NCBI GenBank assembly: GCA_002449695.1
Contig: DJXI01000010.1
Span: 10,063-43,373 of the forward strand
Direction: 5' to 3'
Source: Verrucomicrobia bacterium UBA7008
GTDB lineage: Bacteria > Verrucomicrobiota > Kiritimatiellia > RFP12 > UBA1067
Length of the DNA: 33,311 nucleotides
Positions 15,582 to 24,636 of the stretch are shown piece after piece. The notes beneath the pieces are model-generated. The model was not told the origin of the DNA. It did not search any database and worked only from the letters and a program-made list of their open reading frames with translations. How positions within the stretch are numbered: position 1 is the first letter of the stretch; every line of letters starts with the position of its first letter. The position numbers and the translations under genes are program-made.

Positions 15582-18500
15582 TCAAGGGCTCCTCTCGCAC
15601 GGCTTGATCGTCACCAATCCGTTCGTACGGCGTCCGCTGACGCGGCGGCCGTCGGAGAGCGCGACATTCTCGAACGAGACATCCCGCCACATATCAGGGC
15701 AGCCGCGGAAATAGTGGACTTCGCCGTTGATTTCGTGCACCAGCAATTCGAGGACTGCCGTCGCGGCTGCGCATTGCCCGTCCATCTGCATGACGTCGCG
15801 TCCATTGCGCAAGTTCGTAAAGCCGTCGAAGACTGCGTTATGGTGCGAGCCATGCCCCTCGTCGCAGAAATACGCGTCCCAGGCGCGAAGCATCTGGACG
15901 GCCGCGACCGCATTGCCGGCATCGACATGGAGAACGGAAGCCCACGGCACGCACCAGCCCGTCCACAGACCCGTGCCGCGCAACGTCCAGTTTTCATAGG
16001 AACTGTCGATCATCTCGCGGTTCTCGCCCTTGCCGCGCGGGATCGTGTCAAACGGGTAGAGACCCGCCAGATGCGAGTGGTGGCGATGGCTCTCATGGAG
16101 ATTGACGCCTTCGAAAATCGCAAGGCCGTCCGAGACCGCATTGCCCCAGACAGCTGCGTCGCCGACAGTCTCCGTGATGCGGGAGAACGCGGGGAGGCGT
16201 TTCTCGACGTCCAGCCAGCGGGCGTCGGGCGTCTCGCCAATCCGCGCAGCGGCGTCTATCAGGTCTTGCGCCAGGCGATGGCAGGCCGCCAGCTGGAAGC
16301 TCGGGTTGCGTCCGACGGCGCGGCGGGTGTCGGTGCCCATCCATTCGGGGCTCGGACCCAGCGGAATCGAAAGCCGCCCGTCCCTTTCCTCCAACATTGC
16401 GAGATAGACGTTCATCGCGCCCTTCATGAAATCGTAGGCCCCGTCCTTCAGAAACGCGAGGTCGCCCGAATACTTCACGTAGCGGTACATGTACGAGGCC
16501 ATCCAGGCCGCCGACGCATGGTCTATCGTACCGGTCCAGAAGCCGCCGATGCAGACACCGCGGTCGTCGACGGAATGCGGCAGCACATAGCCGTCGTCTA
16601 TGCCGCAGAATTTGCGGGCGTTCTCCCTGAGAAGCGGACGCCACGACAAGATCATCCGAAAGAGCGGCATCAGATGCGCAAAATGTCCCCCGCGAAAGGC
16701 CGGCGAATAGCACGCCTGCACGTTGATGTTAAAATGGTAGTCGCCGTTCCACGGCACGAGCATTTCATCCTCAAGCCACGGCCCCTGCAACCCCGCCGGA
16801 ACGCCTTCTGGATCGGTCATCGCCCCGAATCGGTACATGCCGTAGTCGAATATGCGCTGAATCACGGGGTCGGGCACCTTTACGCGCGCGCCTTCCTGCC
16901 AGAAGCGACGCCATTGCGCAGTTGAGGCGGCGGCGACCTTCCCGTAATCGCAGCCGCCGGAAACTACCTCGCCGCCACGCCCCGTGCGCAGGCAGAGGTC
17001 GCCGCCATGTTTGCGCCAAGAGAGCCACACCGACTCGTCGGCGGGGAGACGCCACCTGAAACCGCCGTTGCCTTCGATGGCACCGTCAAAGGACACGGCC
17101 TTCTCAAAGCCGACCGACTTGAGACTCTTTTCATAGACTGCGGTTTCCGTCGCCGGGACGCTCTTCACGTCATATGCGACTCCCGCCGGGAAGCGCGCGG
17201 CAAAAGCACGATCCGCCTTCGACATCGCAAGCTCCACCTGTCCGCCCTCGGCAAACTCGATTGCCGCGAGTCCAGTACGCGTGTCGAGCCAGCCGCGCTT
17301 CAGCGTCTTGCCGTGCACCTTCACAACGACCCGACCAAGCGGCAGCATGTAGGGATTGCGCGGCTCGACGGCGGGCGTGGATTTCTTGAACAAGGAGCGG
17401 AGCCTTTCGTCCTGACGAGCCCGCCAAAGCGCGACGATGTTCGTATAGCACTGCTCGTCAGTCCAGGGATATCCGCCGCGATGGTCCCATAAGTCGGCGC
17501 GTCCGATGGTCAGGCGCAGTTCGTCGCCGCCGCCCCAGACAAGGACCCCTGTCACGCCATCCGAAAACGCCATGCCCTCGTGGCAGTTGCCCATTCGCGG
17601 AAACAGCCACTCGACGACACCCTCCGGCTTCTGCCTCTTGGCCAGAACGGCCTTGAACTTCGTGACGAACTTGTGCTCGCGACTTCGCGGAGCCGTCACA
17701 AAGACCGTCGTCGCCGGATGCGTGCGCAGGTCGTTGCGTCCGACGAACCACCCGGCAAGGGACGGGCTCGTCCGCCCGACTGCGGCAGAAACGCGCTCAG
17801 CGCCGTCGAACGACATTTCAAGCGCCCATTTGCGGCCATGTCCGTAATCTGCGCGAAGGGAACGTCCGTCGGCGGCGATGACGACATTGGTTGCGTCGAG
17901 ATGGAACAGGAGCGCATATTCGTGCTCCGCGCCGTCCGCGCTCCGCACGTCGTCCGTCACGGTAAAGGCGTCGGCAACTTTGTCGAAGCGTATCTCGCGG
18001 CGATGCACCGCAAGTTTCGCCATCTCCGGGCCGAATCCCTGGTCGTACACGCCGAACGCAAAATCGCCCTCCGGCGACGTCGTCCATCCGGCATCGATGG
18101 GACAGCCGCTTTTGCGCGGTTCTTGGCGGTTCTGGGCAAATCCGTCCACGAGAAGCGTGTTATGGTCATGGCCGGACAGCGCGTATCGGCGAAGTTCCGA
18201 ATCCTCGTACTGCCCGCCGCCGTCGTCGAACACGAGCTCCTCCGCCCCCTTCCAGAAGGTAAAGGACAACTTGTCCTGGTGGTCATGGTTCATTCCGAGC
18301 GGTCCGACGTCAAAGGCAAGATACGATGAATCTTCCGACCAGCCGCCACGCATGACCGCGAAACCGGCGTAGGGGAGGTAGCGGGATGCCGTTTCGCCGC
18401 AAGGCGGTGCGCCTTTCCGTCCGCCGCTCGCCCCCCACAGGAAGTCGCTTCGCTCCGGGAAAAAATCCGAGGCGTGGCGCAACACAAAGGACGCTGGGAT

Positions 18501-21500
18501 CGTGTAGCAGTCGTTGAAACGCGGCAGGACAAACCCAGGCGTTGTCATCGCAAGCGTCCCCTCCGCGCCGCGACGGAGGCAGTCCCGGAAATCGGCGGGC
18601 AGTTCGCCTTCAAGACCCGCTGCAATCGCAAGACGGTAGATTTCCGCCATCGTCGAATAGAGCACGCCATGGTAGTCCGGAGAAAGTTCGTCGTGGATGC
18701 CATCCGGCAGAAGCTGCGCGCGGACTGCCGCCGTAAAGCGCCTCAACGCCTCCTTGCGCATTTCCTCCGCGCCTGGAATCTCCGGGAACGTGACGGCAAA
18801 AACATAGACGCCGGACATCTCCATCAGCAACCAGTTGTACCCCGTCGAATGGGACAGAAGGTGCCGCGCCTGCGCCTCGGAAGATTGGACAAACGCGAGA
18901 AGCAGGTCGTCGGGAAACGACGGCGACTTGCGGAACACCTCGAATGCCGCATGCCACGACCGGGAAAGACGCAACCCCTCCTCGATCGTTCGCCACGGCG
19001 AGTCGACTTCATTGTATCCGCTCTCGGACGGAACGCCCCCCGTTTGGCCAATCCAGTCGGCGAACTGCCCCGCGAACGCACGTGCATATTTCTCGTCGCC
19101 CGTCTCGTCATAGGCCCGAGCGAGAGTCGTCCAGCCCTCCATTCTGTTGAGCTGCCACGTCCACTCAGGGTTGAACGGCCCCATTTCCTTGGTGGGATTG
19201 AACAGCCAGTCGATGCGGTTTGAAGGGAATGCCCACGGAATGTTCACAACCGTAACTTCACCAGCTGCAATTCGATCCGCCGCCTTAAGATCCAATGGCG
19301 GGCTCATCCGCCACCTGTCCGCACCCCAGTCCGGCGATGCAAGTCTCTTCCGGTAATAGGCGGCCGTCGGGTTCGCGTGCCGGTTGAAATCTGGCGCAAC
19401 AGACGTCATTTCAAAGACGAGTTCGCCGCCGGCCATGATGTCGGAATGGCGAATTTTCCAATCGACAATCGGCTTCCCGTTCAGCGTCACCGACTTCACG
19501 TACTTGTTCTCGCGGGAGAGGTTCTTTGCTATGATTGTGAAGTTGTTTGGCCGTGTAGAACATGTAGAACGTGTAGAAAGCGTCACCTTCGGCACCTGGG
19601 GCGCACCGATGATGTACTCGCCGCCGCAGGGATTGAACGGATAGAAGCCCATCGCAGAAAATAGATACCACGCGCTCATCTGCCCACAATCATCGTTACC
19701 GCAGAGCCCATCTGGTTTGTTGATGTAGAATCTGTCAAACACATCGCGTATGCGCTCCGCCGCCCTTCCCGGATAGCCGACTTGCGGATAGAAATAGATA
19801 ACATGATGGCTCGGCTCGTTGCCGTGGACATACTGCCCGATCAGTCCCGTGACATCTACCACGCACCCGGGCCCTTCCACCTTCTCAGGATGCAAGAAGA
19901 GCGAATCCAGCTTCTTGACGAACATGTCGCGCCCTCCCATCGCATCGACGAGTCCCTTCGGATTCTGCAACACGTGCCATGTGTACTGAAACGCGTTCCC
20001 CTCGGTAAAGTCATTCGCCAAATCCGCGCCATGTCCGATTTCATAGGGGTTGTACGGCTCACGCCAGTTGCCTTTCGAGTCCTTGCCGCGCACAAGGCCG
20101 ATGGTTGGGTCGAACACGTTGCGCCAATTCTCCGATCTCTTAAAGAAGAACTCCGCATCTGCTTTAAGGCTTTCGTCCCGTTCCCCATCCCCCGTTCCCC
20201 ATTCCCCCAGCTTTTGCGCCATCATGCCCGCGCACCAGTCGTCATAGGCGCATTCCATCGTACGGCTCACACTTTCGCCCTTTATCTTGTCAAACGGATA
20301 GTAGCCGTACTTGTCGAGCAAGTCCCACCGCTCCTTGATGCGCCCTTCGTGCGGCTTCGTGAGCGTGTCCTTGATTTGCGCATAGGCGGAAAGCCAGTAG
20401 TCCTTTTGTTTTTTGAGAGGATTAACAGGATTGACAGGATTTGTGTCATCCCCATTGGCTGTTTCCATATTTTCATATTTCCATAATTCCACATTTCCAC
20501 ATTCTTTCAAGAACCAATCCACAATCACCGGAACGGAATGCGTCCCGATCATGCACTGGTTTTCGATTCCCCACAGAGACCAAACGGGAAGATAGCCAGT
20601 CCTCCTTCCTTGCTCCAGCATAGAATCGACGAACTCCGCCTCCTTCTCCGGCACGATAATCGTATAGAGCGGATGCGCCGCGCGGAAGGTGTCCCATGTC
20701 GAGAAGGTCGAATAGAACGGCTTCTCTCCGACATCGGCTATGTTGTTCGGTTGGGAACAGAGGTGGTAAAGGGCTGTATACCAGCTGCGCCTCTGGTCCT
20801 CCGACCCCTCGCAGGTCATGCGCGAGAGAAGCACATTCCACACATCTCCCGCAGCGACGCGAACGCCGTCAAAGTCCCATCCGGGAATCTCTGCGTCAAG
20901 ATTCTTCGCCGCTCCACTGGCTCCTGTCGCCGAAAGTCCAACCTTCATCATCAGCGGCCTCAACCCCGATGCGAACGTCGCCACGTATCGCGGCGCCTCG
21001 TCAGGCGTTCCAAGCGTCCCCGGCACACGTTCAAGCCTTAGCCAGTCACGGTCGAATTCGATTGCATAGGCGACCTTGCGACGCGAAATCCATCCCGTGC
21101 GGAAATATTCTCCGCGCAGCCCATGCGCCTCGACAACCTCGCTCTTGGCGCCGTCCGTACGAACATTGACCTTGTCTGCATCTGGCTCGTAGACGTGGTC
21201 CCCCAGACCGAACGGCAAGTTGACCAGCACCTTGATCTCGCTGTTCCGACCGCCGCTCATGCGATAGATCGCCGCCCGTTGGGTCGCCGCGATCTCGACG
21301 CAGATGTCGTCCTCGGGCTGCACGACCGAATAATATCCCGGAGTGGCCTTTTCGGACGACTTGTCAATCTTCCGCCGCATCGGCATAACGCCGAAATCCC
21401 CCGTGAACGGCAGAATCTGCACGTCACCGCAGTCAGGGCATCCAGTTCCAGACAGGTGGGTCTGCGAATAGCCTATGACCGCGCCGTCCTTGTATTGATA

Positions 21501-21689
21501 GCCGGAGCAGTACGACCAGTCGTTGCACCCCGTGTCAGGCCCGGCCTGTACCATGCCAAACGGACGGCACGCCGCAGGATGCGTATGGCCCGTCCCGGCG
21601 GTTCCGACGAACGGATCGACGTAGTCGGTCAATGCTCCAAAAGCGGCGGCAGCTGCAGCCATGAAGGAAATGGAAACTGTCTTTCTCAT
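15582..21689 (-). CDS. Three-enzyme fusion: GH92 + heparinase II/III + GH95-like
   Basis: This single uninterrupted 2035-residue reading frame starts at ATG 21689, overlapping the upstream stop by 4 bp (ATGA). A signal peptide (MRKTVSISFMAAAAAAFGA) is followed by GH92 alpha-mannosidase to about residue 760 (DYVDPFVGTAGTGHTHPAAC, GNEPSHHVIYFYPQVGYPG, CGNDDCGQMSAWYLFSAMGF). Residues about 765-1350 are heparinase II/III-like lyase: an alpha/alpha toroid, then GMNHDHQDKLSFTFWKGAEE, DDGGGQYEDSELRRYALSG and HDHNTLLVDG. Residues about 1355-2035 are GH95-like (alpha-L-fucosidase family): a N-domain from EWLFPRMGNCHEGMAF, then WNGDYHFNINVQACY, IPLGPSPEWMG and HRHHSHLAGLYPF. No internal signal peptide remains, which suggests true gene fusion. 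Four in-frame short-period repeats lie in the GH92 part. Substrate and activity of each domain are inferred from family. Confidence 0.88.
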   Translation of the reverse strand: MRKTVSISFMAAAAAAFGALTDYVDPFVGTAGTGHTHPAACRPFGMVQAGPDTGCNDWSYCSGYQYKDGAVIGYSQTHLSGTGCPDCGDVQILPFTGDFGVMPMRRKIDKSSEKATPGYYSVVQPEDDICVEIAATQRAAIYRMSGGRNSEIKVLVNLPFGLGDHVYEPDADKVNVRTDGAKSEVVEAHGLRGEYFRTGWISRRKVAYAIEFDRDWLRLERVPGTLGTPDEAPRYVATFASGLRPLMMKVGLSATGASGAAKNLDAEIPGWDFDGVRVAAGDVWNVLLSRMTCEGSEDQRRSWYTALYHLCSQPNNIADVGEKPFYSTFSTWDTFRAAHPLYTIIVPEKEAEFVDSMLEQGRRTGYLPVWSLWGIENQCMIGTHSVPVIVDWFLKECGNVELWKYENMETANGDDTNPVNPVNPLKKQKDYWLSAYAQIKDTLTKPHEGRIKERWDLLDKYGYYPFDKIKGESVSRTMECAYDDWCAGMMAQKLGEWGTGDGERDESLKADAEFFFKRSENWRNVFDPTIGLVRGKDSKGNWREPYNPYEIGHGADLANDFTEGNAFQYTWHVLQNPKGLVDAMGGRDMFVKKLDSLFLHPEKVEGPGCVVDVTGLIGQYVHGNEPSHHVIYFYPQVGYPGRAAERIRDVFDRFYINKPDGLCGNDDCGQMSAWYLFSAMGFYPFNPCGGEYIIGAPQVPKVTLSTRSTCSTRPNNFTIIAKNLSRENKYVKSVTLNGKPIVDWKIRHSDIMAGGELVFEMTSVAPDFNRHANPTAAYYRKRLASPDWGADRWRMSPPLDLKAADRIAAGEVTVVNIPWAFPSNRIDWLFNPTKEMGPFNPEWTWQLNRMEGWTTLARAYDETGDEKYARAFAGQFADWIGQTGGVPSESGYNEVDSPWRTIEEGLRLSRSWHAAFEVFRKSPSFPDDLLLAFVQSSEAQARHLLSHSTGYNWLLMEMSGVYVFAVTFPEIPGAEEMRKEALRRFTAAVRAQLLPDGIHDELSPDYHGVLYSTMAEIYRLAIAAGLEGELPADFRDCLRRGAEGTLAMTTPGFVLPRFNDCYTIPASFVLRHASDFFPERSDFLWGASGGRKGAPPCGETASRYLPYAGFAVMRGGWSEDSSYLAFDVGPLGMNHDHQDKLSFTFWKGAEELVFDDGGGQYEDSELRRYALSGHDHNTLLVDGFAQNRQEPRKSGCPIDAGWTTSPEGDFAFGVYDQGFGPEMAKLAVHRREIRFDKVADAFTVTDDVRSADGAEHEYALLFHLDATNVVIAADGRSLRADYGHGRKWALEMSFDGAERVSAAVGRTSPSLAGWFVGRNDLRTHPATTVFVTAPRSREHKFVTKFKAVLAKRQKPEGVVEWLFPRMGNCHEGMAFSDGVTGVLVWGGGDELRLTIGRADLWDHRGGYPWTDEQCYTNIVALWRARQDERLRSLFKKSTPAVEPRNPYMLPLGRVVVKVHGKTLKRGWLDTRTGLAAIEFAEGGQVELAMSKADRAFAARFPAGVAYDVKSVPATETAVYEKSLKSVGFEKAVSFDGAIEGNGGFRWRLPADESVWLSWRKHGGDLCLRTGRGGEVVSGGCDYGKVAAASTAQWRRFWQEGARVKVPDPVIQRIFDYGMYRFGAMTDPEGVPAGLQGPWLEDEMLVPWNGDYHFNINVQACYSPAFRGGHFAHLMPLFRMILSWRPLLRENARKFCGIDDGYVLPHSVDDRGVCIGGFWTGTIDHASAAWMASYMYRYVKYSGDLAFLKDGAYDFMKGAMNVYLAMLEERDGRLSIPLGPSPEWMGTDTRRAVGRNPSFQLAACHRLAQDLIDAAARIGETPDARWLDVEKRLPAFSRITETVGDAAVWGNAVSDGLAIFEGVNLHESHRHHSHLAGLYPFDTIPRGKGENREMIDSSYENWTLRGTGLWTGWCVPWASVLHVDAGNAVAAVQMLRAWDAYFCDEGHGSHHNAVFDGFTNLRNGRDVMQMDGQCAAATAVLELLVHEINGEVHYFRGCPDMWRDVSFENVALSDGRRVSGRRTNGLVTIKPCERSP
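19552..19578. repeat. In-frame 9-bp array, three units
   Basis: Three consecutive units of CGTGTAGAA/CATGTAGAA lie in the GH92 part of the fusion gene and encode STRSTCSTR. Confidence 0.85.
20180..20207. repeat. In-frame 7-bp array, four units
   Basis: Four consecutive heptads of the type GTTCCCC/ATTCCCC lie in the GH92 part. The coding strand reads GGGGAAT/GGGGAAC and encodes LGEWGTGDGERD. Confidence 0.85.
20415..20441. repeat. In-frame 9-bp array, three units
   Basis: Three units of AACAGGATT/GACAGGATT encode NPVNPVNPL and are followed by the lysine-rich KKQK. I recall similar ACAGGATT strings as intergenic repeats in unrelated bacteria; that is memory, not a search. Confidence 0.85.
20463..20502. 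repeat. In-frame 8-bp array, five units
   Basis: Five octads of the type TTCCATAT/TTCCACAT lie 21 bp from the previous array. They encode about CGNVELWKYENMETAN. Together the two arrays make a long low-complexity insert in GH92. Confidence 0.85.
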
Positions 21690-23011
21690 GGCCGGTAATA
21701 TTGAATGAAGGCCGCCAAAGGAATCCCCATCGAGGGATAGCTGAAATACGGATGCGGCGTTCCACGATAGACCCGATAGACGCCGTTGGAGCAATTTTCA
21801 TGGGGCATCGTCTGCGGCCCTGTTTCAAAGCAGTAGCCGTTTTCCGCATCGATGCAAATGCCCAAATCCAGCAAGTAGAACCCTTCGTCCTCGCGGCGGT
21901 CGAACGTCCGGATCAACCAATCGCGGAACCGCCACATGGCCGCGTCCTGGTACGGCGTGAAATCACCGACGGCATTGTCAATCGGCCCGCAGGTCGAGCA
22001 GGGAATGCAGATGACAAACTTGCCCTGTGGACAGGCCTTGAGATACGCGTCCTTCATGATGGCGACTCGGCGCCCCCATTCCGTGAAATCGGCCTTGACA
22101 TCATGGCGGAAATCGTTCAGCCCGAGGAGCACGAAGACGAACTGCGGCGGCGGAATCCGCCACATGTCGAGATACTTGCCGTAGTCGAACTGCCACGTCA
22201 GCATTTTCTCGTCCACAGATTGCCAGGCCTCCCCGTCGAAGCGCACCATCCGCCTCGTCTCGTCCTCGATCTGATAGTCGCCTGTGACGGGATCGAGCAG
22301 CAGGCCCGTTGTCTCGTCGAACCGCACGACGCAGTCGTCGAAGCGCGAACAGGAATAAGACGGCTCGAATCCCTTCGGCTGCGTCTTTCGGACACACCGC
22401 CAGGCCATCTTCCAGAACCGCGCGTCGCCCCAATACCGGCCGTCCTGCGGGTGGAGGAAGCCATGGTAGGCGAGATGCTCGGTCCTCGGCACGGTAAAAT
22501 ACTGCTCCATCGCCCATCCGCCGCGTCCTTCGTCGCATTGTCCTTCGGCGCACGTGCGCAGTCCGACAAGATGAAGTTTCGGAACGTAGCCCGACTCCAG
22601 AAGCGCGGACTTGAAAAATGCGCCGTGCGTGTAGCTGTCGCCGATGATCTGCGCATAGACATCCTTGGCACCGACGCCCTTCTTGCCGACGCGCAGGACA
22701 CTTTTGAGCGTCTTCACGGTCTCGAACTCGTCCCCGTTGACGAGATCGACCTTCAACACGGCGCCATCGACGCAATTTGTGATGCTCACCACGCGGCTCA
22801 GCCGCCGCGAAAAGGAAATCTTGCCGTCCTCGCAGGAAAATCTCACGAAAGCGTCATACGGACGCCACCGCCGAATCATCGGCTGGACGAAAATGTCGTT
22901 CTGCGCGTCCGACAGCATCCACAGCGTCGAGGGAAGGCAGATGTCGTTTGCCGCCGAGGCCGTCAGCGACGACACGACGAGCGCAAGGGCAAAGACGCGC
23001 TTCGGCGACAT
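21686..23011 (-). CDS. Secreted SGNH/GDSL-type esterase
   Basis: This 441-residue protein has a signal peptide (MSPKRVFALALVVSSLTASA) and an SGNH-hydrolase core. The block I nucleophile Ser is in AQIIGDSYTHG (about residue 147), the Gly/Asn block is VFVLLGLNDFRHD, and a late His is in RGTPHPYFSYPSMG. Such enzymes de-acetylate glycans, which fits its place between hydrolase genes. The N-terminal ~130 residues form a beta-rich accessory domain. The usual DxxH block is reduced to a single visible His. It is tightly coupled: one base after the upstream stop (TGAGATG) and a 4-bp overlap with the fusion gene downstream. Its substrate is unknown. Confidence 0.82.
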   Translation of the reverse strand: MSPKRVFALALVVSSLTASAANDICLPSTLWMLSDAQNDIFVQPMIRRWRPYDAFVRFSCEDGKISFSRRLSRVVSITNCVDGAVLKVDLVNGDEFETVKTLKSVLRVGKKGVGAKDVYAQIIGDSYTHGAFFKSALLESGYVPKLHLVGLRTCAEGQCDEGRGGWAMEQYFTVPRTEHLAYHGFLHPQDGRYWGDARFWKMAWRCVRKTQPKGFEPSYSCSRFDDCVVRFDETTGLLLDPVTGDYQIEDETRRMVRFDGEAWQSVDEKMLTWQFDYGKYLDMWRIPPPQFVFVLLGLNDFRHDVKADFTEWGRRVAIMKDAYLKACPQGKFVICIPCSTCGPIDNAVGDFTPYQDAAMWRFRDWLIRTFDRREDEGFYLLDLGICIDAENGYCFETGPQTMPHENCSNGVYRVYRGTPHPYFSYPSMGIPLAAFIQYYRP

Positions 23012-23012
23012 C

Positions 23013-24620
23013 TCACTTGCCTCCCAGCTTTTCCTTCAACGCAAGGTATCCGGGCTTCGGCGCCAGGTCGCGGTGAACCATCCCGAAGTGGTCTTCGCTG
23101 TAGAAGGGATCTTTCTCGTTCGACTGGAACTCGTAGAAAAACGTCCGTTCGATTCCAAGCCGCCGCGCGATATCCACCGTGGCGACGAGATAGCGGGCCT
23201 GCTCGGACTCTGTCGTGCAGCCTTTTTCAACGCAGTTGCCGACGACGACCACGGCCCCCTTGTAGTCGCTGTCGAACTGGTACAAGGCCGCGCCAGCGTA
23301 TTCACGGCCATTCTTCCCCTTGGCCGTCGTCAGCGGAATGAAACGGTCGCCGGGCTTCAGCCGTGCACCGTCGAAGAACCTGAAGCAGGCAAATCCGTTC
23401 GGCTCGAACTTGAGTCCCGCCGCCGTCGCCGCCGCCGTCGCCAGCGTCTTGGCCTTGCGATCCAGCCCGTTTTTCGCGTTCGGCCAGATCACGTTGACTC
23501 GAAACGCCTCCCACGCCAACTCGCGCCAGGCCCGTCCGGACGGAGACTTCTCGACATGCCGACCGCCCTTGTACGTGAACCACAGGGGACAACCCCCGAA
23601 ATCCACAAGCACGCCGCCATTCTTCACGAACTGCGCGACGGGCTCAATAAGATCCAGATGCCCCGCTTCGCCATAGGGGAAAACGACGGCGTCGAGCTCT
23701 CCAAGCCGCGACGGGAGCTCCCGCACCGAATACGCGCGCGCCGTCGATCCTTGCGGCAGAATGGACTGCATCTGCTCCGCGAGATCCGCGCCTTTCGCCT
23801 CGTCCTCGCAGATGTCGACATAGCCGATGCGCCATGCTTCCTGCGTCGGCCGAGCAGCCTTGAGCCCCGCCAGAAAAAGGTTGTGCAGCGGCAAAGTCGC
23901 CTTCTGCGTCGGCCAGCCGATCTCGGTAATCCAAATGGGCTTGTCCCCGTCGCCGAATTCTGCCATCAGCTTGCGCAAGGCCATCAACTGAACGTCCAGG
24001 CTGCCTTCCGGCGGTTCCGGCCACGTATAGGGATGAACGGCCATTACGTCGAAATACGGCTTGCACCCTTCATTGTAGAGTGCGCGGATGTAGCTGATAT
24101 CCACGCCGGCAAGCCCACCAAGGACGACACGGACGGACGGATCAGTCTCACGCGCCGATTCAAACGCAGCCCGCATAACGGGCGCAAAGTCGACGGGATT
24201 GGGGTTCGGCCAGAAACCGGGATGGTTTTCCTCGTTCCAGACCTCGACTGCGAAAATCCGTCCACGATAGCGTTTCAGCACCTCTTTCACGAAACGGCGC
24301 CATTCCGGCAGGTGATCCGCGACTGGCAGCGCCCATTTCGGAGGGAAGCCGACCAGAGGTACAACTTCTACTCCGACCCGTTCGGCATCGGCCACGACCT
24401 GATCGTAGCGTGAGAAGTCGAACGGTGCATCCGGCGAAGGCTGAATCCTGTCCCACGGGAAGTCGGTCCGGACACTTGAAAGTCCGGCCTGGCGCATCAT
24501 CTCAAGCGCCCTCTCCCGCGTATCGAATTCATGATCCGTCAGATGCGCCGCTACGCCGAAGGAAACTTCGTCGCAATAGGCCGACAGCGCGAGGCAGCAG
24601 ACCGCAATCGCACATTTCAC
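23013..24620 (-). CDS. Secreted GH39/GH5-like glycosidase with inserted GATase-like domain
   Basis: This 535-residue protein has a short signal peptide (MKCAIAVCCLALSAYC) and a clan GH-A TIM barrel. The acid/base Glu is in VEVWNEENHPGFW (about residue 127) and the nucleophile Glu in PIWITEIGWPT (about residue 235). Between these barrel strands and the last one (FFYEFQSNEKDPFYSEDHFG) lies an insert of about 190 residues that reads like a class I glutamine-amidotransferase-like Rossmann fold (LDAVVFPYGEAGHLDLIEPV, then VKNGGVLVDFGG). GATase-like domains are known at the end of GH42 barrels; an insertion before the final strand is less familiar. The ATG is 16 bp after the glycine-rich gene. The exact family is uncertain. 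Confidence 0.75.
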   Translation of the reverse strand: MKCAIAVCCLALSAYCDEVSFGVAAHLTDHEFDTRERALEMMRQAGLSSVRTDFPWDRIQPSPDAPFDFSRYDQVVADAERVGVEVVPLVGFPPKWALPVADHLPEWRRFVKEVLKRYRGRIFAVEVWNEENHPGFWPNPNPVDFAPVMRAAFESARETDPSVRVVLGGLAGVDISYIRALYNEGCKPYFDVMAVHPYTWPEPPEGSLDVQLMALRKLMAEFGDGDKPIWITEIGWPTQKATLPLHNLFLAGLKAARPTQEAWRIGYVDICEDEAKGADLAEQMQSILPQGSTARAYSVRELPSRLGELDAVVFPYGEAGHLDLIEPVAQFVKNGGVLVDFGGCPLWFTYKGGRHVEKSPSGRAWRELAWEAFRVNVIWPNAKNGLDRKAKTLATAAATAAGLKFEPNGFACFRFFDGARLKPGDRFIPLTTAKGKNGREYAGAALYQFDSDYKGAVVVVGNCVEKGCTTESEQARYLVATVDIARRLGIERTFFYEFQSNEKDPFYSEDHFGMVHRDLAPKPGYLALKEKLGGK

Positions 24621-24636
24621 AGTCCGACCCCCACGA

